From NCBI GenBank assembly GCA_017396085.1, contig JAFQNC010000020.1, forward strand, positions 1-64,000: a DNA stretch of 64,000 nt. Direction: 5' to 3'. Below the pieces are notes generated by a model. It searched no databases and was not told the DNA's origin. It saw only the letters and a program-made list of their open reading frames with translations. This DNA is from Tidjanibacter sp. (GTDB lineage: Bacteria; Bacteroidota; Bacteroidia; Bacteroidales; Rikenellaceae). The position numbers were made by a program, and so were the translations under genes. Below are positions 1 to 8,850 of this stretch, in pieces. How positions within the stretch are numbered: the stretch's first letter is position 1; each line of letters opens with the position of its first letter.

Positions 1-112
<112 letters not shown>

Positions 113-143
113 AAGCCAAGTCGAAAGACTTGGCTTTTTTTTG
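113..143 (+). terminator. intrinsic terminator of the rRNA operon
   Basis: A perfect 10-bp stem (113-122 with 127-136), a GAAA tetraloop and a run of T residues follow the 5S gene immediately. This closes the rRNA operon. Confidence 0.95.
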
Positions 144-544
144 TTATACAAAAAAGCCAAGTCCGACTTAAGGCTTGAAGAGGCAGCTGCCAGAAGTAGC
201 CGCCACTTTTGTGTTACCCACCCCCTAAATCCCCCTCCTGTGAGGGGGACTTTTTTGTTTGGGGCATCCGAAATGGAAAGTCTTTTTTTGTGCTTGTTCG
301 TTATCGTGAAGAGTTTGCAAAGAAATCCTTGCATTCGGGGTGCCCGTTGGCACCTTGAAGAGACGGCAGGGCCGCCACTTTTGTGTTACCCACCCCCTCA
401 AAGTTCGGGTAGGTGCCGTTGGTCGAAGGGGGATGTGTGAACAACAAAAAGCAGAAAGAGCAACAAAGGGCAGAAGGGGGGCACAACTCTCTAAACTCCT
501 AAGAAAATCACGGGTATCTTTTTTTAATACCCGTGATTTTTAAG
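144..544. repeat. non-coding repeat region after 5S, with a 28-bp direct repeat and a palindrome
   Basis: No credible gene. A 28-bp sequence starting GCCGCCACTTTTGTG occurs at 199-226 and again, identical, at 371-398. The first copy runs into a C-rich/G-rich small palindrome (about 228-250) followed by T residues. At 504-540 there is a 14-bp perfect inverted repeat (504-517 with 527-540) with an internal CACGGGTAT arm and T-rich loop; it belongs to the GGGTAT palindrome family seen at 9869 and 19510 and could act as a terminator. Short open frames here have repeat-like, compositionally odd translations and are not called as genes. Confidence 0.7.
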
Positions 545-545
545 G

Positions 546-640
546 GATAGGGGTGATAGGGGCCTTAAGGTCTTTAAGGTCGTTAGGGGTGTTAGGGGTG
601 TTAGGGGCGTTAGGGGCGCAGGGGACCAGAGTGTCAGGGG
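546..640. repeat. nonamer tandem array (9-bp period)
   Basis: Nine-base units follow one another without slippage: GATAGGGGT, GATAGGGGC, CTTAAGGTC, TTTAAGGTC, then four GTTAGGGGT/C units and degenerate ones. It sits just downstream of the rodA stop codon. Individual units differ, but the 9-bp register is kept, as in many other intergenic regions of this window. Confidence 0.85.
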
Positions 641-641
641 G

Positions 642-2081
642 TTAATAGGGCTTATAGGTGGTGCCGATGGAGCTGTTTTGGGAGTCGAGGCGCACGGCGA
701 TGAAGAACAATATTGTGAATGCCAGCAGTGATGAGCCGCCATAGGAGAACATTGGCAGCGGGATGCCAATCACTGGCATCAGGCCGATGGTCATACCCAC
801 GTTGATTATCACGTGGAACAAGAATATGCCCGCAACGCCATAGCAGTAGACCCTGCGGAAGGGCTCATTTTGTCGCTCGCCCATCTTCATCAGGCGGATA
901 ATCAGTGTGGCAAACAGCGCCAGCACCGCCACCGAGCCCACAAAGCCCCACTCCTCACCCACGGTGCAGAAGATGAAGTCGGTACTTTGTTCGGGAATGA
1001 AGTCATATTTGGTCTGCGTGCCCTGCAAGAAGCCCTTACCGAAGAAGCCGCCAGAGCCGATGGCAATCTTCGATTGGTTCACATTATAGCCCCACCCCTT
1101 CAGGTCGCTCTCGAGTCCAAAGAGGTCGAGAATACGTTTTTGTTGGTGGAGTTGCAGCACCTCGTTAAACACATAGTCGATGGCTCCGATGAAGAGCAGC
1201 GAGCCGATGAACATTGCCGCAAAGAGGTAGATGTTTGCAAGTTTGTTGCGGTAGGCGTAGGCGAGGGCCACAAGGAGCATCACCACGGAGGCCGTCAGCA
1301 GTGCCCCATAGTAGGTTAGTTCCCACCCTGCGAGTGCGCCAAAGCCATACAAGGCAAGGCTCAGGGCACCCACTCCGGCGGTGTAGACAACACTCTCCTT
1401 GGGGTTGCGGTTGCTCAGTGCCTGCACCACAACGAACACAAGTAGGAGCGCCACAAGCAGGGCCACATCCGAGATTATGAACGAGCACACGAAGAGTCCG
1501 ACCACAAGGAACAGTGCATAGTAGACCCACGAGTTGAGCCCCTCACGATAGAGCACCACGAGGAACGAGCAGTAGACCAGTGCCGAGCCCATATCGTTTT
1601 GTGCGAGTATGACCACGATGGGTATGAGTAGCAGAGCCCCCACTCCTATGAGGTCCTTGGGGCGGGCGAGCGAGAAGTGGTACTCGCTCATAAAGCGTGC
1701 GAGGGCGAGTGCGGTGGCGAGTTTCATAAACTCGGCGGGTTGCACCGCCACGGGGCCGAGTGCGAGCCACGACTTGGCGCCATTGACCTCCTTGCCCACA
1801 AAGAGGGTGGCCACCAACACCAGTAGCATCAGCAGGTAGAGAGGGTAGGCGAATTGGTGGTAGTAGATGTCGTCAAGCAGTAGTATCACCCCCGCCACAA
1901 CGAGCGAGATACCCATCCAGATGAGTTGCATACCATAGCGTGAGCCGAGCGTGAAACTCTCGCCATCGCCCGCAGAGGCGGCATAGATGTTCACCCAGCC
2001 GAGCAACATCAGCACCACAAAGACCAGAATGGTTTTCCAGTCTATCTTGCTCCATCCGAGTTTGTCATTTGCGCTTCTCAT
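642..2081 (-). CDS. rodA: RodA, SEDS-family peptidoglycan glycosyltransferase
   Basis: A 479-residue polytopic membrane protein of the SEDS family (FtsW/RodA/SpoVE) that polymerises lipid II glycan strands during lateral wall growth, working with its partner PBP2. Seen in the sequence: many hydrophobic helices, the QPAEFMK segment (114-120), the large periplasmic-loop motif PEQSTDFIF with the catalytic-type Asp at about 368, and the C-terminal GMPVIGIPLPMFSYGGSS-like signature (about 433-451). It is last in the mreB-mreC-mreD-mrdA-rodA set, and its start overlaps the end of mrdA by 17 bp, which suggests translational coupling. RodA rather than FtsW because of this context. Confidence 0.96.
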   Translation of the reverse strand: MRSANDKLGWSKIDWKTILVFVVLMLLGWVNIYAASAGDGESFTLGSRYGMQLIWMGISLVVAGVILLLDDIYYHQFAYPLYLLMLLVLVATLFVGKEVNGAKSWLALGPVAVQPAEFMKLATALALARFMSEYHFSLARPKDLIGVGALLLIPIVVILAQNDMGSALVYCSFLVVLYREGLNSWVYYALFLVVGLFVCSFIISDVALLVALLLVFVVVQALSNRNPKESVVYTAGVGALSLALYGFGALAGWELTYYGALLTASVVMLLVALAYAYRNKLANIYLFAAMFIGSLLFIGAIDYVFNEVLQLHQQKRILDLFGLESDLKGWGYNVNQSKIAIGSGGFFGKGFLQGTQTKYDFIPEQSTDFIFCTVGEEWGFVGSVAVLALFATLIIRLMKMGERQNEPFRRVYCYGVAGIFLFHVIINVGMTIGLMPVIGIPLPMFSYGGSSLLAFTILFFIAVRLDSQNSSIGTTYKPY

Positions 2082-3891
2082 AGTTCGGGTAGGCGATTTT
2101 CATATTCTTGATGTACTCCACCAGTTCGGGCCTTGTAACCTCGCCGTTGATGTACTGCTCCATCAGCAGGCTGGCGATGGGGGCGGCCACGCTTGAACCA
2201 AAGCCACCATTTTCCACATAGACGGAGATGGCGATTTTGGGGTTATCCTTGGGGGCGAAGGCGAGGAATGTGGAGTGGTCCTTGCCGTGGGGGTTTTGGG
2301 CCGTGCCGGTCTTACCGCAGATGTCGAGCCCCTTGACGTAGGCCACGCCTGCCGTGCCTATTTCCCTGTGCACGGTGCCCCACATACCGTCAATGATTGG
2401 CTCGTAGTGCTCTCGGTCAATCATTGCGTAGTGTTTTTCGTAGAAGCGGCTATCGAGCGAATCTCGGCCGTCTATGTGTTTGACTACGTGGGGGATATAG
2501 TAGTAGCCACGGTTGGCGATGATGGCTGCCAAGTTGGCCATTTGGAGTGGCGAACAGCCCAACTCGCCCTGACCGATAGCCATAGAAATTACCGTCAGAG
2601 AGTTCCACCTCGGGTAGCCCTTGTCGTAGAACTCTGCGGTGGGCACAAAGCCTCCACGCTCCGAGGCAAAGTCGGAGCCGAGTTTGCCACCGAAGCCGAA
2701 ACTGCGCACATACTTTTCCCAGTTATCATAGCCCCCCTTCATTATGCCGCCATACTTGGGGTTGTCCATAATGTTTCGGAACACGTAGCAGAAGTATCCG
2801 TTGCAGGAGTTGCTCACCGCTTGGCGCAGGTTGAGTGGCGAGGGGTGGTCGTGGCACTTCACACCCTTGCCGACCTTGTAGCCTTGGTGGCACTCATAGC
2901 GGTAGCCGGGTTTGAGCACCCCCTCTTGCAAGCCGATGAGGGCATTGACAAGTTTGAAGGTGGAGCCCGGAGGGTAACTCGACATCACCGCACGATTGAA
3001 GAGTGGTTGGCGTGGGTTGTTGAGCATTTTCACATAGTTGTTGCCCCTATCTCGTCCCATCAGTTCATCGGGGTCGTAGGTGGGGCTGCTGACCATCACG
3101 AGGATTTCGCCCGTGGAGGGCTCAATGGCGATGATACTGCCCACCTTGCCACGCATAAGCTCCTCGGCAAACTGTTGCAGGGGGCCGTCAATCGTGGTGG
3201 TTATGGCTGTGCCGGCCACGGGGGCCTTGTCGTAGTGTCCTTCTTGGTAGGGGCCCTTGACCACGCCCCTAACGTCTACCACGCTCACCTTTTCGCCCTT
3301 CTCGCCACGCAACAACTCCTCGTAGGCACTTTCAATGCCGGAGTAGCCGATGTAGTCGCCACGCTCATAATAGGGGTTTTTCTGCAAGATGTTGTCATTG
3401 ACCTGTCCGATGTAGCCGAGCAGGTTGCCTGCAATCTTACGGGGATAGGAACGCTGAGTGCGGAAAAGAGTGTAGAAACCCTCAAAGCCCGCCTCGTCAA
3501 AGAGCAGTTTGGCCTCGGTGGTCATCTGCTTGACCACCACGGAGGGGCGGTTGCGGGAGTAACTCTTGGCCGCAGCGATTGACTTGGTGAGTGCCTCTGG
3601 GGTCATACCTGCAATGCGGGCGAGAGCGAGGGTGTCGAAACCCTCACGGGGGAGGTTTTTGGGCACCACCATAAGGTCGTAGGAGGGTACACTCTGGGCG
3701 AGGAATTCGCCGTGTCGGTCGTAGATTTCGCCCCTTGGGGGGTGTTGCACCTCATAGCGAAGCACGTTGTTTTCGGCAGCATCGCGGTAGCTGCGGTCCA
3801 CAATCTGGATGTGGAACAACTTCAAGCAGAGGACCACAAAGAGCCCTATGACAAACCACCCCAAAGTCCTATGTCTGTTTGCTCCGCTCAT
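2065..3891 (-). CDS. mrdA: Penicillin-binding protein 2 (transpeptidase of the elongasome)
   Basis: A 608-residue class B PBP that cross-links peptidoglycan in cell elongation, paired with RodA. An N-terminal anchor helix (about 10-30) precedes a PBP dimerisation domain and a transpeptidase domain. All three active-site motifs are visible: STFK (Ser310-Lys313), SCN (362-364) and KTG (527-529). The R-G-x-I-x-D-R motif (53-59) typical of PBP2/FtsI N-domains is present. It lies 42 bp downstream of mreD and overlaps rodA by 17 bp. It encodes the beta-lactam target that sets rod shape. Confidence 0.96.
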   Translation of the reverse strand: MSGANRHRTLGWFVIGLFVVLCLKLFHIQIVDRSYRDAAENNVLRYEVQHPPRGEIYDRHGEFLAQSVPSYDLMVVPKNLPREGFDTLALARIAGMTPEALTKSIAAAKSYSRNRPSVVVKQMTTEAKLLFDEAGFEGFYTLFRTQRSYPRKIAGNLLGYIGQVNDNILQKNPYYERGDYIGYSGIESAYEELLRGEKGEKVSVVDVRGVVKGPYQEGHYDKAPVAGTAITTTIDGPLQQFAEELMRGKVGSIIAIEPSTGEILVMVSSPTYDPDELMGRDRGNNYVKMLNNPRQPLFNRAVMSSYPPGSTFKLVNALIGLQEGVLKPGYRYECHQGYKVGKGVKCHDHPSPLNLRQAVSNSCNGYFCYVFRNIMDNPKYGGIMKGGYDNWEKYVRSFGFGGKLGSDFASERGGFVPTAEFYDKGYPRWNSLTVISMAIGQGELGCSPLQMANLAAIIANRGYYYIPHVVKHIDGRDSLDSRFYEKHYAMIDREHYEPIIDGMWGTVHREIGTAGVAYVKGLDICGKTGTAQNPHGKDHSTFLAFAPKDNPKIAISVYVENGGFGSSVAAPIASLLMEQYINGEVTRPELVEYIKNMKIAYPNYEKRK

Positions 3892-3933
3892 TGTGTTGTG
3901 TGTGCCTGTTGAGTTGTGCTATGTTGGTGTGAT

Positions 3934-4446
3934 TTAGTGAGTTATGCGGCGGAAGAGCCCTGCAGTTATCCACACAAGGCCCACGGTTACCAGCGTGCTA
4001 CACACGATTTTGCCCACCGTGAAGAAGAAGTGGCTGCCGAGCGATTCAAACCCAAAGAAGAGGCTCTGGTGCAGGGCCACGAGAATGGTGGCATAGAGCA
4101 AGAAGGCCTTGTCGTCTATGGCTCCACCGAAGGGTACTTTTTCGTGCTGCACATCTTTGCCCATCGAGATGTTCATCACCACGGGGCGTGCAAAACCCAC
4201 GGCAGCGGTGGCGATGACATTAAGCCCCGGGGTCCCCATCGTTGTATCCATCACCATACCGAGTGCAGCGCCAAGGAGCAGTAGGGCCATACGCCCCGTA
4301 CCCACAGGCAGCAGGAGCATAAAGACCACGTAGTAGAGTGGCACCACGTAGCGTGTGAGCACAAGGTTGTCGAACAGTAGCGACTGAAGGAGCACCACTG
4401 CCACGAAAAAGAGTATGTATTCAATCGTGCGTTGCATCATTTTCAA
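3934..4446 (-). CDS. mreD: Rod shape-determining protein MreD
   Basis: A 170-residue hydrophobic protein with about five or six predicted membrane segments, placed between mreC and mrdA. MreD is a small inner-membrane scaffold of the MreBCD complex that links the MreB filament to the PBP2/RodA synthase. MreD sequences are poorly conserved, so context and topology carry much of the call. Start: ATG at 4446 is used; an in-frame ATG two codons later is an equally possible start. Confidence 0.88.
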   Translation of the reverse strand: MKMMQRTIEYILFFVAVVLLQSLLFDNLVLTRYVVPLYYVVFMLLLPVGTGRMALLLLGAALGMVMDTTMGTPGLNVIATAAVGFARPVVMNISMGKDVQHEKVPFGGAIDDKAFLLYATILVALHQSLFFGFESLGSHFFFTVGKIVCSTLVTVGLVWITAGLFRRITH

Positions 4447-4613
4447 GTTGTTAGCCGTTAGCCATTAGCTGTTTTTTTATCGTTGGGGCAACTAGGGCTG
4501 CTGGGTCTGCTAGGTTTTAAGGACCTTAAGGGCCTTAAGGGCCTTAAGGACTTTAGTGGGTTTTTCCCCTTTCCTGCCCTCTACACAAAACAGGCAACGC
4601 CTGCAATTTTCAA
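4447..4613. repeat. heptamer plus nonamer repeats between mreC and mreD
   Basis: Heptamer units GTTAGCC, GTTAGCC, ATTAGCT, GTTTTTT run from 4450 to 4477. Nonamer units then run in perfect register from 4482 to 4562 (GTTGGGGCA, ACTAGGGCT, GCTGGGTCT, GCTAGGTTT, TAAGGACCT, TAAGGGCCT twice, TAAGGACTT). At 4591-4603 a small hairpin CAGGC-AAC-GCCTG follows ACACAAAA; it is one member of a covarying hairpin family. The block interrupts the mre operon without an obvious promoter. Confidence 0.85.
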
Positions 4614-5432
4614 TTAGTACTTGCTGTGTAGGTCCTCAAACTCCTCACCACCCATATATTTCACCACCAGCACTCGGTCTAACTTCGAGAGGTCGGCCGC
4701 CAAGCGCACAACCACATTGCTGTTCATCTTGTCGTCCGAGGGCTCAAACTTCTCCACCGTGCCCACAATGCGGCCCGGAGGAAAACGATACGACACCGTG
4801 GAAACAATCGTGTCCCCGGGTGCGAAGTTGGCATAGTAGGGGATGTCGGTGAGTTGCACCCTGCGGTAGTCGCCACCGAGCCACCCAATGGAGCCCATAT
4901 ACTCACTGCGGTTGCTCTTGCCACCCATAGTGAAATCCTTGTTGGCCACCGATATGCAGACCGAAAAGTGCTCCGAGCAGTCTATCGTGTAGCCCACCAC
5001 GTAACCCTCGGGAGAGAGGATGGCCATATTGCCCTCCACGTCATCCAAGAGGCCCTTGTTGATGGTGAAAAAGTTGTGCTGACCAAAGACGGAGTTTTTC
5101 ACTACCCTTGCTGTGGTGAATACATAGGGGGGAAGTTCCTGCTCCAACGACACCTCGGTGGCAGCCGTGGTGGCCTCCTCCAACATTGCCACCTTGTTCT
5201 CCAACTCGGCCACTCGCTCCAGCAACAAAGTATTCTCTCCACGTAGGCCAAAGTAGTCGCTCACACCACGCAACGAGCCCTCGATGCCACCCGTGATGTG
5301 GTTGGACACCGTGAGCAGACGGGCTCTGGTGAAACTCGTGGCACGAGTGTAGTGGCTGATGGCCACCACCTCGATGAGCACGAAGAGCAGCGGCACCGCC
5401 ACACGCTTGAGCAGGAGCATAACTCTGTTCAT
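4614..5432 (-). CDS. mreC: Rod shape-determining protein MreC
   Basis: A 272-residue bitopic protein: one N-terminal membrane helix (about 8-27), a short coiled coil (about 65-95) and a beta-rich periplasmic domain, matching MreC in architecture and length. MreC connects cytoplasmic MreB to PBP2 and activates it. The domain shows typical features, for example GYVVG near 150 and the late FPPGRIVGTV segment. It is second in the operon, 150 bp after mreB; the spacer shows no clear promoter, so it is probably co-transcribed. Confidence 0.95.
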   Translation of the reverse strand: MNRVMLLLKRVAVPLLFVLIEVVAISHYTRATSFTRARLLTVSNHITGGIEGSLRGVSDYFGLRGENTLLLERVAELENKVAMLEEATTAATEVSLEQELPPYVFTTARVVKNSVFGQHNFFTINKGLLDDVEGNMAILSPEGYVVGYTIDCSEHFSVCISVANKDFTMGGKSNRSEYMGSIGWLGGDYRRVQLTDIPYYANFAPGDTIVSTVSYRFPPGRIVGTVEKFEPSDDKMNSNVVVRLAADLSKLDRVLVVKYMGGEEFEDLHSKY

Positions 5433-5582
5433 AGGAGAAAAGGTGTGTTGTCCTCCGCTGTGGAGGTCGTTTTCAAAATTGCGTTGCGGTTACCCACCAC
5501 TCGGGGCAACCGCAACAAATTGATACAGACAAATATCCGACCGGCAGGCAAGGCCACCCGCACCACACATTTGTCCGGCTAA

Positions 5583-6602
5583 CTATTTCATCAGGAACGA
5601 GAAGTTGTTGATGTTCTTCAACGCCACACTCGTACCCCTCACGATGGCCCTCAAGGGGTCCTCGGCAATGATGAAGGGGATGTTGGTCTTCTCTTGCAGA
5701 CGCTTGTCAAGGCCCTTGATGAGGGCACCGCCACCTGCAAGGTAGATACCGTTCTTCATAATGTCGGAGTAGAGTTCGGGCGGAATCATCTCCAGCACCT
5801 TCATCACCGCTGCATCCACCTTCAAGAGCGATTTCTCCAACGCATAGGCCACCTCGCTATACGACACGTTGAGCGTGGTGGGAAGGCTTGTGAGCATATT
5901 GGGACCCGTAACCACAAAGTCTTCGGGTGGGTTGTCCAACTCCCTCAAAGCAGCACCAACCGATATTTTGATGTTCTCGGCTGTGCGCTCGCCAATGCGC
6001 ACGTTGTACTGTTGGCGGATGTACTTTTGAATGTCCTCGGTGAAGACATCACCCGCAATGTCAATACTCTCGCTGCACACAATACCGCCCAACGAAATAC
6101 AAGCAATCTCGGTGGTACCACCACCGATGTCAATAATCATCGAGCCCTCGGGAGCCTCCACATCAAGGCCCGCACCAAGCGCAGCAGCCATAGGCTCAAA
6201 AATCATATAGACATCCCTTGCACCTGCGTGCTCGGCACTCTCCCTCACGGTGCGAATCTCCACGTTGGTAGAGCCCGAAGGGATGCAGACAACCATCTTC
6301 AGCGAGGGGCTGAAGAGGTGGCCGTTGGTCTTAACCTTCTTAATCATACCGCGCAACATCTGCTCGGCAGCGTTGAAGTCGGCAATGACACCATCCTTCA
6401 AAGGACGAATGGTCTTGATGTCCTGGTGGGTTTTGCCGTGCATTTTTTGTGCCTCCTTACCGATAGCCACAACCTTGCCGGTGTGGATATCCACAGCAAT
6501 AATGGAGGGCTCATCCACGACAACTTTGCCGTTGTGGATGATGAGAGTATTGGCAGTTCCCAGGTCTACCGCCAACTCTTGTGTCAATGAAAACAGGCCC
6601 AT
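5583..6602 (-). CDS. mreB: MreB, actin-like rod-shape protein
   Basis: A 339-residue bacterial actin that organises lateral wall synthesis. The ATP-binding motifs are clear: phosphate-1 [10 protein letters not shown] near the N-terminus, phosphate-2 [12 protein letters not shown] in the middle and the adenosine motif [12 protein letters not shown] near the C-terminus. The open frame extends 28 codons upstream to 6686, but those residues are not MreB-like, and the promoter at 6651-6658 would lie inside them; the start MGLFSLTQ at 6602 fits both family and promoter. First gene of the mre operon, divergent from pgi. Confidence 0.97.
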   Translation of the reverse strand: MGLFSLTQELAVDLGTANTLIIHNGKVVVDEPSIIAVDIHTGKVVAIGKEAQKMHGKTHQDIKTIRPLKDGVIADFNAAEQMLRGMIKKVKTNGHLFSPSLKMVVCIPSGSTNVEIRTVRESAEHAGARDVYMIFEPMAAALGAGLDVEAPEGSMIIDIGGGTTEIACISLGGIVCSESIDIAGDVFTEDIQKYIRQQYNVRIGERTAENIKISVGAALRELDNPPEDFVVTGPNMLTSLPTTLNVSYSEVAYALEKSLLKVDAAVMKVLEMIPPELYSDIMKNGIYLAGGGALIKGLDKRLQEKTNIPFIIAEDPLRAIVRGTSVALKNINNFSFLMK

Positions 6603-6650
6603 TTTTGCTATATTTTTTTGTACTATTTTTCTAAATACCCTTACAAAGAG

Positions 6651-6658
6651 CAAAAGTA
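6651..6658 (-). promoter_or_regulatory. promoter -7 element for the mreB operon
   Basis: On the minus strand this reads TACTTTTG, matching the Bacteroidota consensus TAnnTTTG. It would start transcription some 40 nt before the mreB ATG and supports that start codon. Confidence 0.75.
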
Positions 6659-6670
6659 AAAAAAATATAT

Positions 6671-6678
6671 TAAATTTG
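6671..6678 (+). promoter_or_regulatory. promoter -7 element for pgi
   Basis: TAAATTTG matches TAnnTTTG about 42 nt upstream of the pgi start. I see no good TTG element at the expected distance upstream. It is back-to-back with the mreB promoter. Confidence 0.65.
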
Positions 6679-6720
6679 CGCACCACTAAACGGACAATAA
6701 ATTCACAAATTCAAAGAAAA

Positions 6721-8058
6721 ATGATAAAACTCGAAACCAAACACATCTCGTGTGGCGTGGATGCCGCCGAGGTGGCAGCCCTCGCAGGCGCAGCACAACA
6801 GGCTAACTCCTTGCTCCACAGTGGAGAAGGCGCAGGTAACGACTTCCTCGGTTGGGTAAACCTCCCCTCGAGCATCACTCCCGAAGAGATTGAGGCCATC
6901 AACCTCACCGCACGCTCGCTGGCTGCCAAAGCAGAGGTCGTTATTGTCATCGGTATCGGTGGCTCCTACCTCGGTGCAAAGGCCGTGCTGGATGCAATGA
7001 GCAGTTCGTTCCACTTCCTGAACAAAAACCGTCAGCACCCCTATATCCTCTTCGCAGGTAACAACCTCTCGGAGACTTACACCGCCGAACTGCTTGAGGC
7101 TGTGAAAGATTATAGCATCGCTGCCATCGTCATCAGCAAGAGCGGCACCACCACCGAGCCCGCAGTGGCCTTCCGACTGATTAAGGCCGAGATTGAGGCA
7201 CGCTATGGTAAGGAGGAGGCTCGTGAGCGCATCGCTGCCGTTACCGATGCTGCACGTGGCGCACTCAAAACCCTCTCCACCGCTGAGGGCTACGCAACCT
7301 ATGTAATTCCCGACAATGTGGGTGGCCGTTTCTCGGTGCTCACTCCCGTGGGACTGCTTCCGCTGGCTGCTGCCGGCATCAACATCGCCGAACTCGTGCG
7401 TGGCGCAAGGGATATGGAGGTGGCAACTGCCGAGGGCGTGCCCTTCGAGCAGAACATCGCCGCACAGTATGCTGCCGCACGCAACGCCCTCTACCAGAAG
7501 GGATACAAAATCGAAATCCTCGCTTCCTATGAGCCTCGTCTGCAATACATTGCCGAGTGGTGGAAACAACTCTATGGCGAGAGTGAGGGCAAGGAGAACA
7601 AGGGTATCTTCCCTGCAAGCGTAACCCTCACCGCCGACCTCCACTCTATGGGTCAGTACATCCAAGAGGGCGAGCGCACACTCTTTGAGACCGTAATCAG
7701 CGTGGCCCAGCCCGAGGGTAAGGTTACCATTGAGAGCGATGGCGACAACCTTGACGGACTCAACTTCCTTGCAGGCAAACGCCTCGACTATGTGAACAAG
7801 ATGGCCGAGTTGGGCGTGGTGTTGGCCCACGTGGACGGTGGTGTGCCCAACATCCGCATCGAGATTCCCACCATCAACGAGTACTACATCGGTGGCCTCT
7901 TGTACTTCTTCGAGAAGGCTTGCGGTATCAGTGGCTATATCTTGGGTGTCAATCCTTTCAACCAGCCCGGTGTGGAGGCCTACAAGAAAAATATGTTTGC
8001 CCTCCTCGACAAGCCGGGGTATGAGGAGGCTTCGGCAGCCATCAAAAAACGTTTATAG
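6721..8058 (+). CDS. pgi: Glucose-6-phosphate isomerase
   Basis: A 445-residue PGI of the shorter bacterial class, interconverting glucose-6-phosphate and fructose-6-phosphate in the cytoplasm. Visible signatures: the SKSGTTTEP sugar-phosphate-binding motif (about 139-147), the [11 protein letters not shown] stretch, [10 protein letters not shown] with the conserved active-site region, and the [12 protein letters not shown] motif near the C-terminus carrying the conserved Lys. The reading frame is open far upstream (to 6250) through antisense mreB, but the promoter at 6671 and family length fix the start at 6721 (MIKLETK). Single-gene unit ended by a terminator at 8086. Confidence 0.97.
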   Translation: MIKLETKHISCGVDAAEVAALAGAAQQANSLLHSGEGAGNDFLGWVNLPSSITPEEIEAINLTARSLAAKAEVVIVIGIGGSYLGAKAVLDAMSSSFHFLNKNRQHPYILFAGNNLSETYTAELLEAVKDYSIAAIVISKSGTTTEPAVAFRLIKAEIEARYGKEEARERIAAVTDAARGALKTLSTAEGYATYVIPDNVGGRFSVLTPVGLLPLAAAGINIAELVRGARDMEVATAEGVPFEQNIAAQYAAARNALYQKGYKIEILASYEPRLQYIAEWWKQLYGESEGKENKGIFPASVTLTADLHSMGQYIQEGERTLFETVISVAQPEGKVTIESDGDNLDGLNFLAGKRLDYVNKMAELGVVLAHVDGGVPNIRIEIPTINEYYIGGLLYFFEKACGISGYILGVNPFNQPGVEAYKKNMFALLDKPGYEEASAAIKKRL

Positions 8059-8085
8059 CAGGCGACTGCAGCGTCATACTGCGAC

Positions 8086-8131
8086 AAACCACCTCCTCAT
8101 TTACGTTCAGTAAACTGCGGAGGTGGTTTTC
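8086..8131 (+). terminator. pgi terminator built on a recurrent hairpin core
   Basis: An 11-bp stem (8086-8096 with 8119-8129) ends in a T-rich stretch. The loop contains CCTCATTTACG...GTAAACTGCGG, a variant of the core found in the long hairpin elements at 46077, 47663, 47806 and 50988. Confidence 0.8.
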
Positions 8132-8448
8132 TTGTATTCCTTGCATTCATCTTGTTCTGTGCGTTTTTTCCCGCTACCAAACGCTTGATAGCACCGCAAC
8201 CAAAAATCACAAAACGGCCTGTGGCCCCGTCTACCGTCTGCCCTTAGGGGCCTTAATGCCCTTAAAGGCTTTAAGGACCTTAGTGTACCCAGTCGCCCCA
8301 GTTGCCCCAGTCGCCTTAAAAAACCAAAAAAACCGCACCCCGTCATTGGGAGTGCGGCTTTGTGTAATGTGTGTGGCGGTCGGGGCGATTGTTCTAACAT
8401 CAGTTCATTTCGGATGTGAGTCCGGTTGGCCCGACCGAAGAAAATTCT
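8132..8448. repeat. intergenic repeat block between pgi and hpf
   Basis: No gene seen. At 8216-8226 lies GGCC-TGT-GGCC after CACAAAA, one of the covarying hairpin modules. Units of 9 bp run without slippage from 8241 to 8321 (CCCTTAGGG, GCCTTAATG, CCCTTAAAG, GCTTTAAGG, ACCTTAGTG, TACCCAGTC, GCCCCAGTT, GCCCCAGTC, GCCTTAAAA), changing from TTAAGG-type to CCCAG-type units while holding register. Confidence 0.85.
8322..8360 (-). terminator. intrinsic terminator for hpf
   Basis: On the minus strand a CCGCAC...GTGCGG stem (8333-8338 with 8352-8357) is followed by a long T run. It lies about 90 nt past the hpf stop codon and closes the xerC-hpf unit. Confidence 0.75.
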
Positions 8449-8745
8449 CTATTTGGCAAATTTATCTTTGTGTTTCTCAAGCTGTTTCTTGATTGCATCA
8501 ATGGCACCATCCACGGCCTCCTCGAAAGATTTACTCTGGTGCTCGGCCACAATCACTTCTGTCGGAACGTCAAGTTTGATGGTAGCCACTTTGTTGCCTT
8601 GCTCGGGGTCCTTGTCGAGTTTCAGAATAACCTCGGCACCGGATACTCGGTCTACAAAACGCTCCAATTTATTCACCTTGTTCTCAACAAATTCGAGCAA
8701 CTTCTTGTCGGCATCGAATTTCACGGATTGAATCTTTACGTTCAT
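8449..8745 (-). CDS. hpf: Ribosome hibernation-promoting factor HPF/RaiA
   Basis: A 98-residue short HPF that binds the 30S subunit near the decoding centre in stationary phase and helps form inactive ribosomes. The sequence begins MNVKIQSVKFDADKKL and shows the family pattern of a charged helix, VxxxEVILKLD-type strand and the C-terminal FEEAVDGAIDAIKKQLEKHKDK helix. Length matches the short, single-domain form. It follows xerC on the minus strand, separated by 105 bp that contain heptamer repeats (8767-8808). Confidence 0.95.
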   Translation of the reverse strand: MNVKIQSVKFDADKKLLEFVENKVNKLERFVDRVSGAEVILKLDKDPEQGNKVATIKLDVPTEVIVAEHQSKSFEEAVDGAIDAIKKQLEKHKDKFAK

Positions 8746-8766
8746 ACCTAATCCTCCTTCTTATTT

Positions 8767-8808
8767 GGTTATCAATTATCGGTTGTCAGCTCTCTGCAAC
8801 CTGTTGTC
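8767..8808. repeat. heptamer tandem array
   Basis: Seven-base units in register: GGTTATC, AATTATC, GGTTGTC, AGCTCTC, TGCAACC, TGTTGTC. It lies between xerC and hpf. Confidence 0.7.
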
Positions 8809-8850
8809 TTGCTTTCTTATGGGGCCTTCAACAGTTCTCACCTTGCCCCC

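Noticed and set aside
8107..8400. Leu-rich short frames through nonamer arrays (also at 524, 11116, 28826 and 46075)
   Set aside because: A 9-bp repeat gives a three-residue peptide repeat in any open frame. There is no start signal or conservation to suggest translation.
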